Part shown: piece by piece, positions 55,570 to 64,000 of the stretch
How positions within the stretch are numbered: position 1 is the first letter of the stretch
Layout of the letters: each line of letters starts with the position of its first letter
Assembly (NCBI GenBank): GCA_009599575.1
Contig: VWND01000072.1
Location: 62,001-126,000, forward strand
DNA: 64,000 bases
Direction: 5' to 3'
Origin: Blumeriella jaapii
Taxonomy: Eukaryota > Ascomycota > Leotiomycetes > Helotiales > Drepanopezizaceae
Notes under the pieces: generated by a model
The model's input: only the letters and a program-made list of their open reading frames with translations
What the model was told of the DNA's origin: nothing
Database searches by the model: none
Position numbers and translations under genes: made by a program

Positions 55570-57020
55570 CCGATTCTTTTTTTATTATTTTTTTTTTTTT
55601 TCTTTTCCTTTCGTTAAAACAGCTTTTTCGTTTTACGAAAAACAATTATATTAAAAACCGAAAAAAAACCTTCGCCGCGATAACCTTTCAGCTTAATATA
55701 ATCGATAATTCAAACAAGCTACTTTTTGAATTTTTTAAACGACCAGTTCGAAAACGAATCCTTTAATCCACTGCTTATCCAATTTTTATTTGCCAAATTA
55801 CTGCATACGCTTTTAAGCTGATTTTTAAAAAAAAAAAATTTAAAATATTTTTAATTTTTTTATACGAGATCGACAGAATACTAAACGATTTCACGTATAA
55901 CATTTTTTTTAAAACTTAATTTTATAGTTTTTTCGAACGTTTTAAAACCAATGAAATATCGATTTCGACTTTTTTAATTAGCTTAACAAAGCTAATTTCG
56001 AATAAACCTTTTTTCGAATTTTTTTCCCCGAAATACAAAAACTTCGAATACGTGTTTTTTAAAGCCGCCAGTAACGAATTAGCCTTTTACCGGTTCTACG
56101 ATTACAAAATCGAGCTTATTATAAATAAAAAAAAGCTGAAATATATTTTTTTATATAAAATATCGATTTTAAAATTCGAAATTATTAAGATTTATTTGCA
56201 AAATAATTTTAATAAAAGCTTTATCGAATTTTTACCGCTTTTTTCGCTGTTTTAATGTTTTTCGCCAAAAAACCCGACGGTTTATTACGTTTTTGTATCG
56301 ATTATCGAGCTTTTAATAATATTATTCGTAAAAATCGCTATTCCTTTTTTTTTATCGATAAGATTTTTGCTTGTTTTTCGGAAGCGCGAATTTTTACGAA
56401 GCTCGATATTCGTTAAGCCTTTTATAAAATTCGAATAAATTTTGCTAATAAAAAACTGACGACGTTTCGTACGCGTTACGGCGCTTATAAATATAAAATG
56501 CTACTTTTTGGCTTTATTAATAAATTCGCAATTTATTAACGCTATATAAACGACGTTTTTTTCGATTATTTAAACGATTTTTGTATTGTATATTTAAATA
56601 ATATTTTTATTTATTTATCCGACTTTTTAAAATACGTTATACACGTTCGTAAAATGTTTCAAAAGCTCGTTAACGCTGAATTACAGGCCGATATTCGAAA
56701 ATCTGAATTTAACGTTATTCGGACCCGTTACCTAAGCTTTATTATTTTTATTAAAAGCCTAGAAATAAACTTAGAGAAAGTTTCCGTAGTCGTTTATTAA
56801 AAGCTTTCTACTACTGTAAAAAGTGTATAAAGCTTTTTTAGTTTTTGTAATTTTTACCGACGTTTTATTCGAAACTACGATATAATTGCAAAGTTTTTGA
56901 TTTATTTAACTAAGGCTAACGTTTTTTATAATTTTATTTTTAAATATCAAAAAAGTTTCGACCTTTTTATATTAGCTTTTATTATTGCACCAGTTTTATA
57001 ATATTATAAACAAGACTTTT
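55570..57020 (+). pseudogene. Reverse transcriptase, family 2 copy H
   Basis: FFKAASNELAFYRFYDYKIE (56052-56110), FAKKPDGLLRFCIDYRAFNN across a frameshift near 56254-56320, EARIFTKLDIR near 56384-56415, YKMLLFGFINKFAIY equivalents near 56490, and palm YLNN near 56583-56600. Frameshifted and RIP-stopped. Confidence 0.75.
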
Positions 57021-57400
57021 TTTGTATATTAAAAACTAACGCTTTCGACGGCGTAATAGCTTTTATGCTTTCGCAATTCTATAGCGACGACTGGTTTTTA
57101 ATCGCTTATTTTAGCAAAATTATAACTTTCGCAAAACTAAACTACGTCGTATATAATAAAAAAATATTCGCAATCGTAAGATTTTTAAGCAATTTTCGTA
57201 TTAAATTAATTAGCTTAATTTATTAAATTAAAATAATTATTAATTATAAAATTTTAAAATACTTTATAACTTTTAAATTCTTAAACGCTCGACAAGCACG
57301 CTAGGCCGAGTTTTTCGCCGATTACAACTTTTTTATTATATACAAATCAAATAAACACAATTTTTTGGCTGACGCATTAACACGTTGTACGAACGAATTC
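57021..57400 (+). pseudogene. RNase H, family 2 copy H
   Basis: KTNAFDGVIAFMLSQFYSDD near 57029-57090, LIAYFSKIITFAKLNYVVYN near 57096-57160, NYKILKYFITF near 57241. Typical Ty3 RNase H order with stops. Confidence 0.72.
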
Positions 57401-57433
57401 GACCGCTAAAACTTTTTTAAACGCATTCAGCGC

Positions 57434-58087
57434 TTGCAAATTTTTTTTCGAGCAAATCAAATCGATTACCGATTTTTAATTAAAAAATTTCGATTTTTTA
57501 CGGCTTTCGAAACAGCTGTTTTTATCGTTAAAATAATTGATTTTTTTTTCGTACTTCGTATTGTTAATCAAATTTTCCACGCTAATCGCATAGCTAACAG
57601 TTTGATAGCTTTCCGAAAAAAAGCTATACGAAACGCTACGAAAAAAAACAACGATAATAACATTTCGTTTTCGTATATATTTAAACGCGATTTGCTGCTA
57701 TATTACGGCCGCCTGATAATACCAAACGTCGATTATTTTCGTTTGGCCTTTGTACGAAAAATACACGACCAGATTTCCACCGCTTATCCCAGCGTTCGCA
57801 AAACTACGCAATTGCTTTCGGACTAATATTATTAACGAGGTATAACAGCTTTCGTAAAATAATATTATCGCAACTGCTACGCTTATCGAAAAAGTTTTGT
57901 TTTAAAAAATAAGCGCTCCGGCCTTTTTCAGCTTTTTTCTGTTTTTAATCATTTTTAAAAACACGTTATAATAGATTTTTGCAATTTTAATAAAAACAAA
58001 CACGGTTACGATAACGTATTCGTAATAATAAATCGCTTTTCCAAACAAGCTATTTCGATTTTTTATTATAAAAATATCGACGCTCGA
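57434..58087 (+). pseudogene. Integrase N-terminal part, family 2 copy H (open 130 codons at 57434-57826)
   Basis: Open block MQIFFRANQIDYRFLIKKFR, then YIFKRDLLLYYGRLIIPNVD and FVRKIHDQISTAYPSVRKT, the zinc-binding HHCC region (H in KIHDQ kept). After TAA the core begins (DFCNFNKNKHGYD, VFVIINRFSKQAI near 57975-58060) and is cut by K. Confidence 0.75.
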
Positions 58088-58356
58088 TATGACGATTCAT
58101 TCTGTTGCCACCTCTCGTGTCACCCCAGCAACTACGTATAGCTGCAAGCTCCCTGGTCTCCTAGTGGGTCTCCCTATCAATTGTGGAAACTATTTATATA
58201 TATAAAGCTCTTTCTTTTTAGCAATTTCTGCCTTTTGCAATTATTAATTTTAAATAAATATTTTTATTACAAAACCAAAAGCTCGTTTTTTATATTATAT
58301 AAATACGGCGATTAATTAACTGATTTCTCAGCCTTTCGACTGATTAAATCGTTATA
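58088..58356 (+). repeat. 5' LTR of family 2 copy K
   Basis: 269 bp, starting TATGACGATTCATTC (from TGTGACG) and ending AATCGTTATA. It carries one 28-bp unit (58126-58153) where F has three, which accounts exactly for the 56-bp length difference. Only the first ~110 bp are free of heavy RIP. Confidence 0.92.
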
Positions 58357-58756
58357 TTATTAACAATTTTTTTTTTACGCTGGCGACAGCGTAAATTATT
58401 TCTTTTTTCGAATTCCTTACGGATTATACTAAAATAATCGACCGGTCGTGAAAAAACCTATTTCCGCACTTCGCGAAAAATGGCTTTTGTTCAACGATTC
58501 TTCCTTTAGCAAAGCTTTTCAGCTTTTGCTATTACATCTTAATTTTTCTTTTTTTAATCAGCGAAAAAGCAATTTTTTCCAAAAGCTTTTTTTTTTAAAA
58601 AACAATCCTTCCCCCGAGAAAAAAAAAACAAAAGAAAAGACAAAGCGCCAACTATTTCGCCTGCCACTTTTTTTTTGCAGCTTAGCGCTGAAAGCGTTCA
58701 GTTGAAACTTTTGCAAAATTAACTGAAAAAAGCGCAAAAGCGTAAACGATAATTCT
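58357..58756 (+). other. 5' leader of family 2 copy K
   Basis: About 400 bp; the open stretch 58448-58705 is Lys/Phe-rich and not homologous to a known Gag, so it is treated as leader. No other feature. Confidence 0.45.
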
Positions 58757-59990
58757 TAAAGATTATACGATTGCGACAAATCTTTTAATTAAAGCGTTTG
58801 ATAGAATCTATCGAACGTGCTTCTGCCAGTCGCGAATCTACTGCTTTTCCTTTTTTTCGTAATGTTTTATTTTAACTAACAAACGCTGCAAACCAACCTT
58901 TACGCTTTTCGCGAATTCTTTTTAAATCTTTTTTTAACGGCCAAAACCTTAGCGCGCCTTTTAAACGCTATAATTTCCATTTATCTGCTGATTTTCGATT
59001 AGCTCGCATAAAACGCGTTCCGAATCTTAAGTTTAAACTAAATAATAATAAAAATTACAAAGCACGCTATTAAAAAACTAAAGTTTTCGACAACTTCGAA
59101 TTTTACCACGATTATTTCGCTAACGATCGATTTCGTAAAAATTACATATTCGATCAGACCGAAAGCGTAGCAAAAAAGTTTCTGACCTCGCGTATTTTAA
59201 ACCGTTCCGATTTTACATTTTTCGAAAAATTAATAAAAAAAGTCGCCGATTTTCTAGCCGATTTTTTAAACGTTTAAAAAGCGAAAAACGAATTCAAAAT
59301 GCTTATAATAAATACGTACGACGATTTTTAGCGTTTTTATCTGCGATTTTTCATTTTCGTAGCGAACGCTTAAATACGAATTAATAAATAGCTTCGAAAC
59401 GCTTTTCGCGATAAAATACCAAAGCGTTTACAAGAAAAGTTGCACTTGGAATAAGCGCGTACAACGATTTTTAAAAATTAATTTACCGCCGTCCGATAAA
59501 AAAAACAAAATTAATTAGCTAAACGAATTTTATACGCAAATCGTTTTTTAACCAAGTTTACCATTTATCAAAATAGTAAGTTTTTAATCAAAGCGTATTA
59601 CGAATTAAATCGTACGTACGAAAATCGTTCAAATGCTTTATAAGCTTTTTTTTAACCTTTTGTTTTTCTTTTTTTTTTACGCCAAAACGCCCCCTTTGGC
59701 GTTTTTTTTTTTCGATCGGACCAACGACAACGTTTATTTTTTATTTTATATTAAAAAGTTCGAAGTCAATTTGCACGATCTTTTACGAGCCGATCCTCGG
59801 TTCTATCCAAAAGCCCTTTTAGGCTGGTAAATGTAAACGAGGTCGAACCGGCCGAAAATTCGCTTTTTAATAATAATAATAAAAACGAAAATTTTTTTTC
59901 AAACGATTTTCAAAACGCATACGAGAAAATTAAAAGCTTTTCCGCTAATCGAGGAAACGCCCAAGCCTAAGCAAAACCTTTTTCTTAAGC
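58757..59990 (+). pseudogene. gag, family 2 copy K
   Basis: Collinear with F gag. IIEIYRTCF-region remnants near 58800, FDNFEFYHDYFANDRFRKNY near 59085, and the open stretch 59633-59830 with FFYAKTPPLAFFFFDRTND and EVNLHDLLRADPRF. It continues towards PR with a basic stretch. RIP-stopped. Confidence 0.55.
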
Positions 59991-59993
59991 GTA

Positions 59994-60185
59994 TTGCGCG
60001 ATATGCGTTATTTTAACGTTCGAAAGCTTTTTAATAGCGATTTATTAACAATTTCCGTTATATTTATTAAAAATGGCCTTTTGTACAAAGTGAAAGCGCT
60101 CGCCGATTTTAAAGCGAACGGTTATACGTTAATCGATTCGGCGCTGATTAAATTCTTTTTTTTTTTTTTAAAACTTTTGATTTAA
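59994..60185 (+). CDS. Aspartic protease region, family 2 copy K (open 63 codons)
   Basis: MRDMRYFNVRKLFNSDLL, then KVKALADFKANGYTLIDSALI. Active-site Asp present; SG changed to FK as in H. Confidence 0.68.
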   Translation: MRDMRYFNVRKLFNSDLLTISVIFIKNGLLYKVKALADFKANGYTLIDSALIKFFFFFLKLLI

Positions 60186-60866
60186 TTTTTCCCGGTTTTT
60201 TTTTTTGTAAAAAAGTATAATAAAGCTCGTGGCCATTTAATTATATATTTTACGTTTTTTAATTTTATTATTAATAATCGAATACAATCGTTTACTTTTT
60301 TTTTAATTATTAATTTCGGAAATTATAATATGATTTTAGAAAAAGCTTGGTTGGCCGAACATTAAATTTTATTAAATTGTAATAAACGCAAGCTTTATTA
60401 GCCGAAGTTTTACTTTTCCACAGCCTTTTACGCTCGTTGTATTAAAATCTTTTATTTGCATTTCCGAAAAATTCAATTTCGCCATTAAAACGACGTTATA
60501 AAACGTAATAAAAATCTTAATTAATTATGGCAGATTTACGACGCTATACGAAGCGCGAAAAAGTCGAATTTTATTCGCGGTGCCAATTTCGATAGCGACG
60601 CTAATAGAATAATACAAAAAATTATATTATTTTTCCAGGCTGACGATTCTTTTTTTAATTTTTTTTTTTTCTTCTTTTCTTTTTCTTTCGTTAAAACAAC
60701 TTTTTCGTTTTACGAAAAACAGTTATATTAAAAACCGAAAAAAAACCTTCGCCGCGATAGCTTTTCAGTTTAATATAATCGATAATTCAAACAAGCCATC
60801 TTTTAAATCTTTCAAACGACCAATTCGAAAACGAATTCCTTAATTTACTGTTTATCCAATTTTTAT
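60186..60866 (+). pseudogene. PR-RT linker of pol, family 2 copy K
   Basis: Reads KAWLAEH near 60339, NCNKRKLY near 60377, SAKKSNFI then the palindrome-encoded IRGANFDSDAN (60573-60605), and ADDSFFNFFFF onward. Linker without catalytic motifs. Confidence 0.55.
60573..60605 (+). repeat. 33-bp palindromic repeat, family 2 copy K
   Basis: Arms ATTCGCGGTGC and GCGACGCTAAT, loop CAATTTCGATA; encodes IRGANFDSDAN. Confidence 0.88.
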
Positions 60867-62040
60867 TTGCCAAATTATTATATACGCTTTCAAGCTGATT
60901 TCCAAAAAAAAGCAATTAAAATGTTTTTAATTTTTTTATACGAAATCGACAAAATACTAAACGATTTTACGTATAACATTTTTCTTAAAATTCAATTTCA
61001 TAATCTTTTCGAACGTTTCAAAACCAACGAAATATCGATTTCGACCTTTTTAATTAGCTTAACAAAACTAACTTCGAATAAACCTTTTTTCGAATTTTTT
61101 TCTCCGGAATACAAAAATTTCGAACACGTGTTTTTTAAAGCCGCTAATAACGAATTAATTTCTCACCGGCCCTACGATTACAAAATCGAGCTTATTATAA
61201 ATAAAAAAAAGCTGAAATATATTTTTTTGTATAAAATATCGATTTCAAAGCTCGAAATTATTAAGACTTATTTGTAAAATAACTTTAATAAAAGCTTTAT
61301 CGAATTTTCCACCGCTTTTTTCGCTGTTCCAATGCTTTTCGTTAAAAAACCCGACGGTTACTGCGTTTTTGTATCGATTATCGAGCTTTTAATAATATTA
61401 TTCGTAAAAATCGCTATTTTTTTTCTTTTATCGATAAAATTTTTATTCGTTTTTCGAAAGCACGAATTTTTACGAAACTCAATATTCGTTAAGCCTTTCA
61501 CAAAATTCGAATGGACCTCGCTAATAAAAAACTAACGACGTTTCGTACGCGTTACAGCGCTTATAAATGCAAAATGCTATCTTTTGGTTTTATTAATAAA
61601 TTCGTAATTTATCAACGTTATATAAACGACGTTTTTTTCGATTATTTAAACGATTTTTGTATTGCATACCTGAATAATATTTTTATTTATTCGTCCGACC
61701 TTTTGAAACACGCCATATACGTTCGCAAAATGTTTTAAAGGCTCGCTAACGCTAGATTACAGGCCGATATTCGGAAATTTAAATTTAACGTTATTCGGAC
61801 CCGTTATTTAGGCTTTATTATTTCGATTAAAAGCTTAGAAGTAAATCCAAAAAAAGTTTTCGTGGTCGCTTACTAAAAGCTTTCTATTATTATAAAAAAT
61901 ATATAAAGCTTTTTTGGTTTTTATAACTTTTACCGACGTTTTATTCGAAACTACGGTATAATTGCAAAGCTTCTGGTTTATTTAACCAAAACTAACGTTT
62001 TTTTCAATTTTATTTCTGAATATTAAAAGAGTTTCGACCT
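60867..62040 (+). pseudogene. Reverse transcriptase, family 2 copy K
   Basis: Open segments 60867-61277, 61332-61535 and 61511-61738 overlap through frameshifts. Motifs: FFKAANNELISHRPYDYKIE, FVKKPDGYCVFV (damaged), then LANKKLTTFRTRYSAYKCKM, FGFINKFVIYQRYINDVFF and palm AYLNNIFIY (from YLDD) near 61660-61690. Confidence 0.78.
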
Positions 62041-62440
62041 TTTTATATTAGCCTTTATTACTGTATCAATTCTATAATATTACAGGCAAAACCTTTCTTG
62101 CATATTAGAAACTGACGCTTCAGACGGCGTAATAGCTTTTGTGCTTTCGCAACTTTATAATAACGACTGGCTCCCAGTCGCTTATTTCAGCAAAACCATA
62201 GCTTTCGCAGAACTGAACTACGTCGTATACGATAAAGAAATATTCGCAATCGTAAAATCTTTAAGCAATTTTCGTATTAAATTAATTAATTTAATTTATC
62301 AGATTAAAATTATTACTAATCATAAGGTTTTAAAATACTTTATAACTTTCAAACTTAAACGTTCGATAAGCACGCTAGGCCGAGCTTTTCGCCGACTATA
62401 ACTTTTTTATTATATATAAACCAGGTAAATATAATCTTTT
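62041..62440 (+). pseudogene. RNase H, family 2 copy K (open 86 codons at 62141-62401)
   Basis: ETDASDGVIAFVLSQLYNND near 62108-62165 keeps the first Asp. LPVAYFSKTIAFAELNYVVY and DKEIFAIVKSLSNF carry the catalytic Glu; TNHKVLKYF follows. Best preserved family 2 RNase H in the window. Confidence 0.78.
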
Positions 62441-62507
62441 GACTGACGCATTAATACGTCGTACGAGCGAACTCGACCGTCAAAATTCTTTTAAACGCAT
62501 CTAGCGT

Positions 62508-63705
62508 TTGCAAATATTTTTTCGAGCAAATCAGATCGATTACCGCTTTTTAACTAAAAAACTTCGATTTTTTACGGCTTTCGAAACAATTGTTTTTATC
62601 GTTGAAATAACTGATCTTTTTTTCGCATTCCGTATCGTTAACCAGCTTTTCTACGCTAATCGCATAATTAGCAGCCTAATAGCTTTCCGAAAAAAAGCTA
62701 TACGAAACGCTACGAAAAAAAACGACGATAATAATACTTCGTATATATTTAAACGCGATTTGCTGCTATATCACGATCGCCTGATAATACTAAATATCGA
62801 TCACTTTCGTTTGGCTTTTGTACGAAAAATGCACGATCAGATTTCCACCGTTTATTCCAACGCTCGCAAAACTACGCAATTGCTTTCGGACCAATATTAT
62901 TAGCGAGGTATAACAGCTTTCGTAAAACAATATTATCGCAATTATTACGCTTATCGAAAGAGTTTTATTTTAAAAAATAAGCGCTCCGGCCTTTTTTAAT
63001 TTTTTTTTATTCCTAACCACTTTTAAAAGTACGTTATAATAGATTTTTGCAGCTTTAACAAAAATAAACACGGTTACGATAACGTGTTCGTAATAATAAA
63101 TCGCTTTTTTAAACAAGCTATTTCGATTTTTTATTATAAAAATATCGATATTCGAAGCCTCGCTAAATTGTATATATTCTACGTGTACAAGTATTTTGGC
63201 CTTTTAAAAGTATTATTAGCGATCGTGGCCTTTAGTATTAATCTATCTTTTGGTTTGAATTAAATAAAATACTCGGTACGCAATTAAAGTTTTCGACAGC
63301 CGTTTATTCTGAAACCGACGGTCAGACCGAAATTTACAATTAATATTTGCAAAAACGCTTTCGACCTTTCGTAAATTTTTATTAAAACGATTAAAGCGAA
63401 TTTTTCTTAATAATAAATTTCGTTCAAATAATTCTTTTTTACGAAAATCTAGATGGCTTTTCACTTTTTAAAATTGTATACGATTATATTTCTTATATTA
63501 ATTAAAACTGGAAGCTCGATATTTCCTTTTTTTCTAATCTTTTATATAAGCTAAACGCAAACGAAGCTCGTACGTACGCTCGCCGCCATTACGACGTTTA
63601 AAACCTCGTTAAATCGCATTTTTAATAAACCTACGACAAAATAAAAAAAAGTGCGAATAAATCTCGCCGCGCAATCGATTTTAACGTTAACGATTACGTA
63701 TGGCT
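62508..63705 (+). pseudogene. Integrase, family 2 copy K
   Basis: Open zinc region 62508-62903 (MQIFFRANQIDYRFLTKKLR, YIFKRDLLLYHDRLIILNID, FVRKMHDQISTVYSNARKTT). Core: DFCSFNKNKHGYD, VFVIINRFFKQAISI near 63060-63130, a damaged second Asp site near 63235, and STAVYSETDGQTEIYNQYLQ near 63290-63350 with the third acidic residue. The 63243-63464 minus frame is antisense. Confidence 0.78.
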
Positions 63706-63709
63706 CGAT

Positions 63710-64000
63710 ATGCGTTTATTTCCGACTTCCCGGCCCTTTCGCAAGTTCGACAATTTTACAAACGGCTTTTTCAAAATTATAGCCAAAATTTTCGACAACG
63801 CTTTTAAGCTAAACCTTTCTAATATTATAAACGTACATCCAGTTTTTTACGCTAGTCGACTGCGTAAAGCAGCTAACGACGCGCTTTCAGATCAGGTTAA
63901 CCCAGCCCTTGAACTTATTAATATAATTAATAAGCTTAAATACGAAGTCGAAAAATTAATCGCCTGTCGAATACAACGGAAAACCTTTTAATACAAAGCT
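63710..64000 (+). CDS. Integrase C-terminus and start of chromodomain, family 2 copy K (open, runs to window end)
   Basis: MRLFPTSRPFRKFDNF, TNGFFKIIAKIFDNAFKLNL, INVHPVFYASRLRKAANDAL, SDQVNP, then YEVEKLIACRIQRKTF, the first strands of a chromodomain (YEVExI). The stop at 63989 is TAA. The matching part in F is split by element M. Confidence 0.75.

Larger units (their letters stand above)
55561..58087 (+). mobile_element. Family 2 Ty3/Gypsy retrotransposon, copy H, right segment (RT, RNase H, integrase)
   Basis: Resumes copy H after F (duplication CCCAA). Collinear with K 60641-63150. It ends at 58087 within integrase, where K is inserted. Confidence 0.87.
58088..64000 (+). mobile_element. 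Family 2 Ty3/Gypsy retrotransposon, copy K (5' LTR to chromodomain, continues right)
   Basis: 5' LTR 58088-58356, leader, gag, PR, RT, RNase H, integrase and the start of a chromodomain. Inserted in the integrase of H; the left flank is CTCGA. The window ends before its 3' LTR. Confidence 0.92.

Overview
This window is a gene-free, very AT-rich block built almost entirely of nested LTR retrotransposons. No host gene, rRNA or tRNA is recognisable. C and G survive mainly in CpG/GpC contexts. CpA/TpG is depleted, TpA is in excess, and most in-frame stops are explained by CAA/CAG to TAA/TAG or TGG to TAG/TGA. That is the signature of repeat-induced point mutation (RIP), so the source is inferred to be a filamentous ascomycete (Pezizomycotina) AT-isochore, possibly pericentromeric. 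The species cannot be named from the sequence.

Six element types are distinguished. Family 1 is a large Ty3/Gypsy element (267-bp LTRs, about 11.27 kb, LTR-gag-PR-RT-RH-IN-extra ORF-LTR). It is present as copies A (1-5641, +, 3' part), B (5642-12531, -, 5' part), C (12532-25309, +, 3' part) and D (25314-36586, -, complete, 4-bp target duplication ATAG). Element L (16004-21984) is a Ty3 chromovirus with 174-bp LTRs inserted in the extra ORF of C (duplication CAAAA). Family 2 is a Ty3 element with a chromodomain and 269-325-bp LTRs, present as H (36591-37349 plus 55561-58087, +), F (37350-55560, -, duplication CCCAA) and K (58088 to window end, +). M (38008-48332, -, duplication CTAAG) is a Ty1/copia element in the pol 3' end of F. 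G (46163-48256, duplication CTGAA) is a gag-only non-autonomous element in the 5' LTR of M. I (51350-52695, duplication GAAAT) is a second short non-autonomous element in F.

The nesting is H containing F containing M containing G; F also containing I; H also containing K; and C containing B containing A, with L also in C. C lies at the left broken end of H, and D abuts the C terminus. The left halves of B and C and the right ends of K and H lie outside the window.

Two features are not explained by ordinary retrotransposon annotation. First, a 33-bp imperfect palindrome (11-bp arm, 11-nt loop, 11-bp arm) occurs at 14 complete sites. It sits in both families, in both orientations relative to coding, and inside reading frames at inter-domain linkers and in the extra ORF. 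It adds exactly 11 codons each time, much like an intragenic palindromic mobile repeat. Second, family 1 carries an unrecognised ORF of about 1,070 codons downstream of pol, whose frame is shared by copies C and D. The compact elements F, G and I also share polypurine-tract and LTR-end sequences, which suggests that G and I are mobilised by family 2 machinery.
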